DNA from: Herminiimonas sp.
GTDB lineage: Bacteria; Pseudomonadota; Gammaproteobacteria; Burkholderiales; Burkholderiaceae_D
NCBI GenBank assembly: GCA_027310305.1
Contig: DAIDBD010000101.1
Location: forward strand, 1 to 60,977
Length of the DNA stretch: 60,977 bases
Reading direction: 5' to 3'
The notes under the pieces were generated by a model. It saw nothing but the letters and a program-made list of their open reading frames with translations. It was not told the origin of the DNA and made no database searches. The translations under genes were made by a program, and so were the position numbers. Below, piece by piece: positions 33,964 through 42,655 of the stretch (its first letter is position 1; every line of letters begins with the position of its first letter).

Positions 33964-34281
33964 GAGTGGTTAGCGCCCTTTTGTTGTGTGGTCGAACCGT
34001 CGCCTGCCATGCATTTATTACGTCGATGCATCAAGCGTTCCGGCGCTCAGCGAGTCCATAAATTTTCTGACCGCAGCGCACTTGGAAAGCTGCGCCGGCA
34101 GCAGTGCGATTGCATCGCGCTTCTCTTTCAATGCTTTAAAATGTCAAGCTCAGCTGAAGCTGCGGTGAACAATTCAACTCGCGCCGCTGTCTATTGAAAA
34201 CCAGATTTTTCTGCGCGTTCATTTTCCGTAAAAATTCGAGATCGTTCTCGGCAATTTTTGTTAACCAATATATTGGTCTCC
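33964..34281. other. Intergenic region of 318 bases
   Basis: Besides divergent promoters for the DAO-like and acyl-CoA dehydrogenase genes, I see only the palindrome at its right end (34264-34277). No RNA gene, terminator or small coding frame could be supported. Confidence 0.5.
34264..34277. promoter_or_regulatory. 14-bp perfect palindrome next to acyl-CoA dehydrogenase start
   Basis: ACCAATA-TATTGGT is perfectly symmetric and ends four bases before the ATG at 34282, a position for a repressor operator blocking translation or transcription start. It also covers where a ribosome binding site should be; none is obvious. Confidence 0.45.
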
Positions 34282-35445
34282 ATGGATAATTTTTTGTCGT
34301 CGAATCTGATTGCATTAAAAACGACAGTCGAGCGCGTCGTGGAAAACGATATTACCCCGTTTGCAGAACAAGTAGATCGTGAAGGTGCGTGGCCCGCGCA
34401 TTCGATGAAAGCGCTTGCGGCGGCCGGCCTGCTGGGACTGCAGGTGCCGACGCAACTGGGCGGCCATGGCCAGGGCTTGTTCGCACTGAGCCTCGTCACG
34501 GAAGCCATCGGCAAAGCCTGCCCGTCGTCGGCGCTGTGTTTCGGCATGCATTGCGTCGGTACCGCAGTGATAGCCGCAAAAGCGACTACGGACCAGCAGG
34601 ACAGATATTTGCGTGCGATCGCCGACGGCAAGCACATCACGACGCTGGCACTGTCGGAAAGCGGGACCGGCGCGCACTTCTATCTGCCGCAGACCAGACT
34701 GACGCTCGAAGGCCGCCATTATGTGGTGGAAGGCACCAAGCAGTTCGTTACCAATGGCGGCCATGCCGATTCGTATGTCGTGTCCACCGTCGCCAGTACC
34801 GATACGGCCGAGGCTGGCGATTTCAGTTGCCTGATTGTCGATCGCGATAGCGAAGGAATCGAATGGCTTGAGCCATGGAACGGCTTCGGCATGCGCGGCA
34901 ATTCTTCCCGCGGCCTGCGTTTCAACCAGGCCAGAGTCCCTCAGGCGAATCTTCTTGGAAAAGAAGGCGATCAGGTCTGGTACGTATTCGAAGTCATTGC
35001 GCCTTTTTTTCTGATGGCGATGGCAGGCACCTATCTGGGCATTGCGCAAGCTGCCGTAGACGCCGCCGGCGAACATTTGAGGGCCAGAAGCTTCACGCAT
35101 TCGGGGGAATCGCTGCGCGACATCGAAACCTTGCAGACCCGGTTTGCCGAGATGTGGATTTCGGTGGAAAAGACCAGAAGCCTGATTCACGAGGCGGCGC
35201 GCCGCGGCGACATGGGCCACCCTGATGCATTGCCTTTTATCCTGGCCTGCAAGGCGGACGCCGGCGACACGGCCGTGCATCTTGCCAATGATGCGATGAC
35301 GATTTGCGGCGGAACGGCATACCGCGAGAACAGCCGCGTCAGTCAGTTGTTGCGCGACGCCCGGGCCAGTCATGTGATGTCGCCCACTACGGACATGCTG
35401 AAGATCTGGACCGGCAGATCGCTGCTCGGGTTGCCTTTGCTGTGA
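34282..35445 (+). CDS. Acyl-CoA dehydrogenase family protein
   Basis: This flavoenzyme-like protein of 387 residues has the three-domain acyl-CoA dehydrogenase fold. Residues about 115-150 hold the substrate/FAD-contact motif LALSESGTGAHF (normally TEPxxGSD), then TKQFVTNGGHADSYVV. The C-terminal helical domain has AQAAVDAAGEHLRARS and ICGGTAYRENSRVSQLLRD; the family's catalytic Glu is not obvious, and ends RDARASHVMSPTTDMLKIWT. It dehydrogenates acyl-CoA or a related substrate. Start at ATG 34282 (MDNFLSSN) with a palindrome upstream. The hybrid kinase gene starts eight bases after its stop, suggesting coexpression, which is unusual. Confidence 0.82.
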   Translation: MDNFLSSNLIALKTTVERVVENDITPFAEQVDREGAWPAHSMKALAAAGLLGLQVPTQLGGHGQGLFALSLVTEAIGKACPSSALCFGMHCVGTAVIAAKATTDQQDRYLRAIADGKHITTLALSESGTGAHFYLPQTRLTLEGRHYVVEGTKQFVTNGGHADSYVVSTVASTDTAEAGDFSCLIVDRDSEGIEWLEPWNGFGMRGNSSRGLRFNQARVPQANLLGKEGDQVWYVFEVIAPFFLMAMAGTYLGIAQAAVDAAGEHLRARSFTHSGESLRDIETLQTRFAEMWISVEKTRSLIHEAARRGDMGHPDALPFILACKADAGDTAVHLANDAMTICGGTAYRENSRVSQLLRDARASHVMSPTTDMLKIWTGRSLLGLPLL

Positions 35446-35453
35446 AAGCGGAT

Positions 35454-37922
35454 ATGAATCACCGAAGCGTCTTGATCGTAGCGTCCGATGATTCTGCAAA
35501 CGGAGAAAGCGCCGGCTTGATCCGGCATGCCGAGTCGGCGGGGTTTCAGGCAACCGCGATCGCCGCCGCGCAAGCAGCCGCGTGGTTGGGGCAAGCCGCC
35601 ATCAACGGCCAGGAACCGTCGGTGGTATTGATAGGGCCGGGCGTGGCGAGCGCAATATCGGTCGCGCACGCAATAAGAGCGGTGTGGCCTGCCGGCCATT
35701 TGATTTTCATCCGAACCGGCGAACAAGTTGAAAAACTGCAGCATGACCTTGGCCGCACGCCGATGCTCGGCAGCCACTGGTCGCTGGCCAGGCTTGACGA
35801 CAAGGCGCTCCCGACATTGATAGGCGATGCGGCGCGCGCCACTCAGCGGCGCATGAAACTGCGCACCACGCTCGATCGCGCCAACGTCAAGCTCAGCGCG
35901 CTCAAGCCGGTCGACAGTATCGATTACCGGCGCTTGGCCTTGTCCGAGTATTACCTGATGAATTTTCTGGCGCAGACCAAAAACGCGATCGTGGCGCTGG
36001 ATGCCGGCCTGCGCGTGCTGTACTGGAATGCCGGCGCCGAGCGCCTTTTCAGCATGCAAGGCAACGATGCGCTGGGTTTGCCCGTGTCCGGTTTGCCGTT
36101 CTGGTCGGCGGCAGTCGATATGTATCTCGACCGCATCCGGCAAGGAGAAAACAGCTTGACGGCGGAATTCGTTTATCCAATCGCTGCCGCAAAAGCCGCC
36201 ATCGAAATCACTTTTTCCATGGTGCATGACAACGCTGGCGGGTTCATCGGCATCACGCTGGTGATGCGCGACGTCACCCGGCAAAAGCATGCGCGGGATG
36301 CATTGCTGCAACAGCAGGCACAACTGGAAAAGCTGGTGAGCGAACGCACCGAAGCGCTGAAGGAAACGGAAAGCGCGCTGCATCAATCGCAAAAGCTGGA
36401 AGCGCTCGGAAAATTGACCGGCGGCGTGGCGCACGACTTCAATAATATCTTGCAGGTCATTGCAGGCAATCTTGATCTGCTGCAGGCTGATTCCATCGGG
36501 AACGCCAGCATGCTGACCCGGCTGAAGATTGCGAGTACGGCAGTGGACCGCGGCGCAAAACTATCCTCGCAACTTCTTTCGTTTGCGCGGCGTCAGCCCT
36601 TGCAGCCGGTCGCCACGAATCTGGGCCGCATCCTGCGCGAAATGGATGATCTTTTGCGCCGCGCACTGGGAGAATCGATCGAAATCGAAACCATCGTCGG
36701 CGGCGGCCTGTGGACCGTGATGGTCGATCGCAATCAGCTTGAGAATGTGATTCTCAATCTTGCGATCAATGCCCGCGATGCGATGAAAGCCGAAGGCAAG
36801 CTGACGCTCGAACTCGGCAACGCAATGCTGGACGATCACTATGCGCGCGAGCATTCCGACGTCGCAGCCGGCCAGTACGTGATGCTGGCGATCTCCGATA
36901 CCGGAACAGGCATGTCGCCGGAAGTGATGGCGCGCGCGTTCGAGCCGTTCTTCACCACCAAGCCGGAGGGCGAAGGCACCGGACTGGGCTTGAGCATGGT
37001 GTACGGATTCGTCAAGCAAAGCGGCGGACATATCAAGATCTATAGCGAGCCTGACTGCGGAATCACATTCAAGATCTATCTGCCGCGCGTCCATCAGGCT
37101 GAGGTGATACTCCCCGATATTCGAACCAGTCCGGTCATGGGCGGGACCGAGACGATTCTGGTCGTGGAAGATGATGCGGCGGTTCGCGCGACGGTGGTCG
37201 ATATGCTGGCCGGCCTCGGCTATAAAGTATTGAAAGCCAGGGACGGGCAAAGTGCGCTCACCATTCTGCAAAGCGGCATGGCGATCGATCTGCTGTTTAC
37301 CGATGTCGTCATGCCCGGCCCGGTACGCAGCCCTGATCTGGCCCGGCAGGCCAAGGAGATGCTCCCAGATATCGAGGTTTTGTTTACATCGGGGTACACG
37401 CAGAATGCGATTGTGCATGGCGGCCGGCTTGATCCGGGCGTCGAGCTGATCAGCAAACCTTACCGGCGCGAAGATGTGGCGCGAAAAATTCATTACATGC
37501 TCGCAAATCGGCGGCAGATTTCACGCGCCCAAACGTCGGCGTCCGAGAGCAGCGCCGGCGGCGGGATTGCAAAAACAGCGAATCCGCGCCGCATTCTGGT
37601 CGTGGAAGACAACCCGGATTCTCAACTGATGCTCTGTGAACTGCTCATTTTATTGGGCCACACGGCGCAAGGCGTTTCAAGCGCCGAAGAGGCGATACCC
37701 GCATTGCACACCGGCGACTTCGACGTGCTGTTGACCGATATAGGCTTGCCGGGCATATCGGGCCTGGAACTGGCGAAGCAAGCCGTACACGGCAATCCGG
37801 CGTTGACAGTGATTTTCGCATCAGGATACGGCACCCCTGAGGGCACGGACTTCAAATCGTTTTCGTTGCCCAAACCGTATGATTTGCTGCAATTGCAGAA
37901 GGTATTATCCGCGGCCGCATAA
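35454..37922 (+). CDS. Hybrid histidine kinase with PAS and two receiver domains
   Basis: This soluble signalling protein has 822 residues from ATG 35454 (MNHRSVLIVASDD). An N-terminal receiver-like domain (about 1-120) lacks an evident phosphorylation Asp. A coiled segment leads to a PAS domain (about 165-280), then HisKA with GGVAHDFNNILQVIAGNLDL (His about 327) and an ATPase domain with MVDRNQLENVILNLAINARD and GTGLGLSMVYGF. Two receivers follow: LLFTDVVMPG (about 616) and VLLTDIGLPG (Asp about 762). No membrane segment. It follows the acyl-CoA dehydrogenase gene by eight bases; input and output are unknown. Confidence 0.9.
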   Translation: MNHRSVLIVASDDSANGESAGLIRHAESAGFQATAIAAAQAAAWLGQAAINGQEPSVVLIGPGVASAISVAHAIRAVWPAGHLIFIRTGEQVEKLQHDLGRTPMLGSHWSLARLDDKALPTLIGDAARATQRRMKLRTTLDRANVKLSALKPVDSIDYRRLALSEYYLMNFLAQTKNAIVALDAGLRVLYWNAGAERLFSMQGNDALGLPVSGLPFWSAAVDMYLDRIRQGENSLTAEFVYPIAAAKAAIEITFSMVHDNAGGFIGITLVMRDVTRQKHARDALLQQQAQLEKLVSERTEALKETESALHQSQKLEALGKLTGGVAHDFNNILQVIAGNLDLLQADSIGNASMLTRLKIASTAVDRGAKLSSQLLSFARRQPLQPVATNLGRILREMDDLLRRALGESIEIETIVGGGLWTVMVDRNQLENVILNLAINARDAMKAEGKLTLELGNAMLDDHYAREHSDVAAGQYVMLAISDTGTGMSPEVMARAFEPFFTTKPEGEGTGLGLSMVYGFVKQSGGHIKIYSEPDCGITFKIYLPRVHQAEVILPDIRTSPVMGGTETILVVEDDAAVRATVVDMLAGLGYKVLKARDGQSALTILQSGMAIDLLFTDVVMPGPVRSPDLARQAKEMLPDIEVLFTSGYTQNAIVHGGRLDPGVELISKPYRREDVARKIHYMLANRRQISRAQTSASESSAGGGIAKTANPRRILVVEDNPDSQLMLCELLILLGHTAQGVSSAEEAIPALHTGDFDVLLTDIGLPGISGLELAKQAVHGNPALTVIFASGYGTPEGTDFKSFSLPKPYDLLQLQKVLSAAA

Positions 37923-37937
37923 CGGCTGTTCAAGGGT

Positions 37938-38822
37938 TTAAATTTTTCTGCCGCTCTCGAAATGCCGCTCTTGTCCGGTCAGCGGATCACGAAACGAAAT
38001 CGCGCGTGCCAGCAGTTGCAGCGGATGCGAAACATCGTCGCCCTTGCACGGCAGAGCAGCCGGATAGAACGCGTCGTTGACGATCGGAATGCCCAGCGCC
38101 GCCAGATGCACGCGCAACTGGTGCTTCCTGCCGGTGACGGGACGCAACCGGTACAGCGCGACGTCGCCGCGCCGTTCGAGAATATCGATATGGGTTTCGG
38201 TGTTCGGCTCGCCGGGCGCTTCCCGCATCCGGAAAAACGGTGTTCCTTCCACCATCCGGCTGCGATAGGTGAACGGGAAAACGGCATTCGGCAGCATGCC
38301 GGCCAGCGCTTCATACACTTTTTCCACCGCGCGTTGTTGAAACAGCGATTGATAGGCGCCGCGTGTTGCCGGGTTGTGCGAAAAAATCACCACGCCGGCG
38401 GTTTCCCGGTCGAGCCGGTGAATCGGCGTCAGGTGCGCCAGCCCGGTTTTCTTTTTCAGGCGCACCAGCAGCGTTTCATGCAAAAACCGGCCGGATGGTA
38501 TCACCGGCAAGAAATGCGGCTTGTCCGCGACCAGCAGATGGTCGTCCCGATACAGAATGTTTTCGTCGAAAGGAATCGGCGTTTCGCCTTCCAGCTCGCG
38601 GTAGTAAAAAATGCACGCGCCGCGGCGATAAGGGCTGTCCGGGCGCAGGCAAACGCCGTCGCCGTCGATCACTTCTCCGCGGTCCATCCGCGCAATCCAT
38701 GTCGCGGGTTCGACATCCGGAAATCGCTCGCGCAGAAACGAGATCATGTCGCTCCAGTCGCCGGCAGGAAGCCAGAGATAGCTCGGCGCGACGCCATCAC
38801 GGATCGGAAGCGGCGCTTTCAA
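37938..38822 (-). CDS. RluA-family pseudouridine synthase
   Basis: This rRNA or tRNA modification enzyme of 294 residues converts uridine to pseudouridine. The catalytic motif HRLDRETAGVVIFS (Asp in RLD) and GRKHQLRVHLAALGIPIVND are clear. An N-terminal part of about 85 residues (FLRERFPDVEPATWIARMDR) carries an S4-like region with reduced conservation. It is close to the subgroup often just called pseudouridine synthase; the exact target base is not evident. It overlaps no neighbour and is convergent with the hybrid kinase gene. Confidence 0.88.
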   Translation of the reverse strand: MKAPLPIRDGVAPSYLWLPAGDWSDMISFLRERFPDVEPATWIARMDRGEVIDGDGVCLRPDSPYRRGACIFYYRELEGETPIPFDENILYRDDHLLVADKPHFLPVIPSGRFLHETLLVRLKKKTGLAHLTPIHRLDRETAGVVIFSHNPATRGAYQSLFQQRAVEKVYEALAGMLPNAVFPFTYRSRMVEGTPFFRMREAPGEPNTETHIDILERRGDVALYRLRPVTGRKHQLRVHLAALGIPIVNDAFYPAALPCKGDDVSHPLQLLARAISFRDPLTGQERHFESGRKI

Positions 38823-38841
38823 TTTGGTTTCATCGGTATGG

Positions 38842-40194
38842 TCATCGCATTAACCTTGATGCGCCGAATATCCGCGCATGCAGCGCTGGATAGGATGGAT
38901 GCTGTTTCAACACGATGTTGGCCGGGTCGCGCACCAGAATCGGCAGCGTGCCGGAATGGGCGGTTGCGGCAGCCTGTACCAGCGCAAAGGCATCATCGAT
39001 GCGGCCGAGCGCCAGTAGCGCCGCCGCATGCATCGCATTGGTGCTGGCATTGGCGGACGCACAGCGCATGCAGGCGTCGATGATCTCCAGCGCACCCTGC
39101 ACATCGCCGGTGCGGGCCAATGCATACGACAGGATCGATGGTGCCAGTGTCAGCGCATGGCGCGACATTGTGAGCTTCCATGCAGCCGCCACGATGCCGG
39201 GGCCGGGCTGCAACCATGCCCGCAATGCAACGAGGTACAACTCCGCCATTTCGTCGCCGGGCGACAAGCGGCAAGCCGCCTCCATTTCCTGCAGCGCATC
39301 TTGCGGGCATCCCGCATGCGCATGCGCGCGCGCCAGCGTGACGCGCAACAGCATCGCATACGGATGCAGCCGGATTGCGGTGCGTAGCGCTTCCCGCGCG
39401 ACATCGGGGCGGCCGATGGCCAGCAGGTGCCAGCCGTGGTGAAAATTGGTGTCGGCGTCGTCCGGGTTGTCGCGCAGCGCCTGCGCATAGGACGCTTCCG
39501 CTTCATCGAAACGCCACGCGCGGTCGAGCAAGTAAGCGCGTGCGGAATGCAATCCGGCAACGGTTGGCGCGATGCGTTCGGCAGTCTTCAGTTGTTCCAG
39601 ACCTTCGTCGATGAGTCCGGGATCGGACGAAATGCCCCAACTGCTCGCACCCGCCAGACATTCGGCCAGCGCAACCCGGGCCGCCGCGTAATTAGGCGCT
39701 TGAGTGATCGTGTCGCGCAAAATCTGCTCTGCCTGTGCCATCGCAGCCGGCGTGCGTTGCAGCGCCAGTTGCCGTGCATAAAGGAAGGCTTCGACCAGAT
39801 GCGGCGGCGCCTGCGTGGCCGACAGCAGGCGCTGATGCGCCGCCAGAGTCGCCGGTACGGCGGCCTCCGCGCGGTTCATGGTCAGCCGGTATCCGCGTCC
39901 GTACAGCGTGTCGATGCGGCCATCGCCAGACACCTTGTGCAGCGTATGGCGAATCCGATGGATGCAACGCGTCAGGCTGTCATCGGACATGTCCTGCCCA
40001 GGCCATACCTTCTCGGCAAATTCATCCTTGCTGACGACCGACGGCGAGCGGGTGAGCAGCAGGTGCAGCACGGCCTGCTCCTTCGACGGCAACATCAATG
40101 CGCGCGTGCCGCTATAGACATAGCCATCGTCGCCAGCCCGTAACAATGGTATGGCGTCGGCTGGCGCAGTGTCGGCAGGCGGAGGGAGAGACAT
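38842..40194 (-). CDS. CadC-like winged-helix regulator with TPR-type repeats
   Basis: This regulator of 450 residues has an N-terminal OmpR-type winged helix (about 25-105: LLTRSPSVVSKDEFAEKVWP, then DDSLTRCIHRIRHTLHKV and GRGYRL). There is no membrane segment behind it; instead a long alpha-helical part with TPR-like pairs (EQILRDTITQAPNYAAARVA, YAQALRDNPDDADTNFHHGW) fills the rest. It belongs to the soluble relatives of CadC. It is divergent from the serine hydrolase gene with 104 bases between, so it may regulate it. Confidence 0.85.
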   Translation of the reverse strand: MSLPPPADTAPADAIPLLRAGDDGYVYSGTRALMLPSKEQAVLHLLLTRSPSVVSKDEFAEKVWPGQDMSDDSLTRCIHRIRHTLHKVSGDGRIDTLYGRGYRLTMNRAEAAVPATLAAHQRLLSATQAPPHLVEAFLYARQLALQRTPAAMAQAEQILRDTITQAPNYAAARVALAECLAGASSWGISSDPGLIDEGLEQLKTAERIAPTVAGLHSARAYLLDRAWRFDEAEASYAQALRDNPDDADTNFHHGWHLLAIGRPDVAREALRTAIRLHPYAMLLRVTLARAHAHAGCPQDALQEMEAACRLSPGDEMAELYLVALRAWLQPGPGIVAAAWKLTMSRHALTLAPSILSYALARTGDVQGALEIIDACMRCASANASTNAMHAAALLALGRIDDAFALVQAAATAHSGTLPILVRDPANIVLKQHPSYPALHARIFGASRLMR

Positions 40195-40298
40195 CAGAAT
40201 TCGATCAGGATGTGGCGGAACATAGACCCTATGATCACATAAACGGCCCGGCGCTGGAAGTTGGCGCGCCGTATAACCATCCAGAAAGAGGAGACTCC

Positions 40299-41603
40299 AT
40301 GAAACAAGTTCTGACCAATAGCGCGATCGTCGTTATGTTTGGCATCACCTGCATCGGCGCCCGCGCGCAAGCGCCGCAACTGCCGCCGCCCGACAGCGTT
40401 GCACTCGACAAGCTCGGTTTCATGAGTACCTTCCCGCCGACCGGCAACCAGATCATCAATAACGAAAACCGCACCAAGTATCCGCAACTGCGCTGGACGC
40501 TGCAGCATACGCGCGAAGAGGTGCCGACCCGCAACATCCGTCGCGGCGCGCGGGCGGCGTCAGCGTTGCCGGCCGCGCCGATCAAGCTCGATGATGTCGT
40601 ATTCGAAGACGACAAGGGCAAGAAGATCACCATCGCCGAGTGGCAGCAGGCCACTTACACCGATGCGCTCATCGTGCTGCACAAGGGCCGCGTCGTCTAT
40701 GAACGTTACGATAATCAGATGCGGCCGGAAACGCCGCATCTGTTGTTCTCGGTGACTAAATCGTTCACCGGCCTGCTGGCCGCGCAACTGATTCACGATG
40801 GCAAAATCGACGCCGATGCGGTGGTCGCCAAGTACGTACCCGAGCTGGCCGACAGCGCATGGGGCGACATGACCGTGCGCCAGGTGATGGACATGACCGG
40901 CGCCGTGCGCTTCCGCGAAATCTACACTGATCCGACCACCGAGATTTTCCCTTACCTGTTCGCCAGCAACCTGGTGCCGGCGCCGGCGGGATACAGCGGT
41001 CCGAAAGACATCTACAGCTTTCTGAAGACGCTGAAAAAAGAAGGCGAACACGGCGCCGGGTTCGTCTACCGCACCGTGCACTCCGAAGTGCTGGGCTGGA
41101 TCGTCTCGCGCGTGACCGGCAAGCATTTTGCGGATCTGCTGTCCGAGCGCGTCTGGAGCAAGCTCGGCATGGAAGAAGATGCTTATGTGATGGTCGATTC
41201 GATCGGCACCCCGCTGCAAGGCGCCGGCTTGAATGCGACGCTGCGCGACCTGGCCCGATTCGGCGAGATGCTGCGCCGCGGCGGCGAATTCAACGGTCAG
41301 CGCATATTCGACCAGGCAGTGATCGACGATCTGCGCAAGGGCGGCGATCGTGAAAAATTCAAGGCTTCCGGCATGACTTTCCGGCCCGGCTATTCGTACC
41401 ACAACCAATGGTGGATTCTGCACAATGTCGATGGTGCGTTCGAAGCGTCGGGCGTGCACGGGCAGATGATTCACATCAACCCTGCGGCCGAAATGGTGGT
41501 GGTCAAGCTGTCATCGCACCCGGTAGCCGGCGCGGGTTTCACGCATCCGTTGACGTTGCGCGCATGGGATGCGCTGGCGAAGGCGGTGCGCAACGGCGGA
41601 TAG
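40299..41603 (+). CDS. Secreted serine hydrolase (beta-lactamase class C fold)
   Basis: This protein of 434 residues has a signal peptide (about 1-24, ending ARAQ) and a penicillin-binding/class C fold. The catalytic SVTK (S-x-x-K, near 150) and a Tyr motif in FVYRTVHSEVLGWIVSRVTG match the 6-aminohexanoate-dimer hydrolase/esterase group rather than beta-lactamases. It probably hydrolyses an amide or ester in the periplasm. AGAGGAG stands eight bases before the ATG. It has its own terminator and is divergent from the CadC-like regulator gene. Substrate unknown. Confidence 0.88.
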   Translation: MKQVLTNSAIVVMFGITCIGARAQAPQLPPPDSVALDKLGFMSTFPPTGNQIINNENRTKYPQLRWTLQHTREEVPTRNIRRGARAASALPAAPIKLDDVVFEDDKGKKITIAEWQQATYTDALIVLHKGRVVYERYDNQMRPETPHLLFSVTKSFTGLLAAQLIHDGKIDADAVVAKYVPELADSAWGDMTVRQVMDMTGAVRFREIYTDPTTEIFPYLFASNLVPAPAGYSGPKDIYSFLKTLKKEGEHGAGFVYRTVHSEVLGWIVSRVTGKHFADLLSERVWSKLGMEEDAYVMVDSIGTPLQGAGLNATLRDLARFGEMLRRGGEFNGQRIFDQAVIDDLRKGGDREKFKASGMTFRPGYSYHNQWWILHNVDGAFEASGVHGQMIHINPAAEMVVVKLSSHPVAGAGFTHPLTLRAWDALAKAVRNGG

Positions 41604-41621
41604 CGCGGCCTGTCCGGCGCA

Positions 41622-41670
41622 ACCGTCCCATGCCTGACTGTTTGCCAGGCATGGGACGGTGTTTATTTTT
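41622..41670 (+). terminator. Rho-independent terminator of the serine hydrolase gene
   Basis: ACCGTCCCATGCCTG and CAGGCATGGGACGGT form a perfect 15-bp stem with a nine-base loop, followed by GTTTATTTTT. Confidence 0.92.
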
Positions 41671-41874
41671 CATCATCTTGAAAATCGTTTTTACGCAGCA
41701 GCAGCGGCGCTTTACCGAAGCGCCGGAAGCCGACAGAAGTCGCGGACTCGTATCGATGTATTGACAGCGCGCCATGCCAATCGCTTCGTCAATCGCATCG
41801 ATGCGGGATTGCCAGCATCGCTCATCCGTGGCAGCATGTATTTCATCCTTTCTACAGCCAAGTCGGCAACATCC

Positions 41875-42477
41875 ATGAACCCCTATCTGACATTCAGTAC
41901 CTGGATTGACGGCGACCATCCGGCTGTCGCAAGCAAGGCGGCGGACCTGGCCCGTGGCCGCACATCCGAAGAGGACGTGGTGCGAGAGTGTTTTGAATTC
42001 GTCCGCGATGCCATCAAGCATAGCCGGGATTGGAAACTCAACCCGGTTACCTGCCGCGCCTCCGACGTGCTATTGCATGGAACCGGCTACTGTTACGCAA
42101 AAAGCCATTTGTTGGCGGCGCTCCTGCGCAAGAATGGTATTCCAACGGGGTTGTGCTATCAGCGATTGGCAATCGGCACGGAAGGACCGCCATTTTGTCT
42201 GCATGGATTAAACGCCGTCTATTTGAAGAGGTATGGATGGTACCGAATTGACGCAAGGGGCAACAAGCTTGGGATAGATGCACAATTCTCGCCCCCGCTG
42301 GAGAGGCTGGCGTTTCCTGTTCTTGCTGAACAAGAGAGGGACCTGCCCGAAATATGGCCTGAGCCATTGCCGCAAATAGTGGATACGTTATTAAAGTATT
42401 CCTCGGTCCAAGAAGTGGCGGAGAATCTGCCGGATATCGAGCTGCTTTCCGCAAAATTTCATCCTGGCGCGCCATAA
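41875..42477 (+). CDS. Transglutaminase-like cysteine protein
   Basis: This protein has about 200 residues with a transglutaminase-like core. The catalytic Cys is in GTGYCYAKSHLLAALLRKNG, the His in CLHGLNAVYLKRYGWYRID and the Asp in the following IDARGN, so a Cys-His-Asp triad is present. Such small bacterial proteins act as cysteine peptidases or amidases. I chose ATG 41875 (MNPYLTFSTWI); an open frame extends about 70 codons upstream but without family support. No signal peptide. Not linked to neighbours. Confidence 0.82.
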   Translation: MNPYLTFSTWIDGDHPAVASKAADLARGRTSEEDVVRECFEFVRDAIKHSRDWKLNPVTCRASDVLLHGTGYCYAKSHLLAALLRKNGIPTGLCYQRLAIGTEGPPFCLHGLNAVYLKRYGWYRIDARGNKLGIDAQFSPPLERLAFPVLAEQERDLPEIWPEPLPQIVDTLLKYSSVQEVAENLPDIELLSAKFHPGAP

Positions 42478-42478
42478 A

Positions 42479-42655
42479 ATGGAGATTCGTCCCGCCGGAA
42501 TGGCCGACGTCCCGCTAATCGCAACGTGCGTCGATCGTGCGTATCGGCACTATGTCGAGCGCATCGCGCCGTCGTTGATCAACCCGGTAGCCGGTCCCGC
42601 CCATTCAGCTTTCAAGAATGCGGTGGTGAAAAGCCAGATGATCCTCGATGAATGA
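42479..42655 (+). pseudogene. GNAT N-acetyltransferase remnant
   Basis: The frame starts MEIRPAGMADVPLIATCVDR then AYRHYVERI, the usual start of a GNAT acetyltransferase (normally about 150-170 residues). The match ends near 42570; the remaining codons run into the 3' end of fghA in the opposite strand and stop at 42653. The gene has lost its C-terminal two thirds. It overlaps the transglutaminase stop region by no bases (the ATG begins two bases after). Confidence 0.6.
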
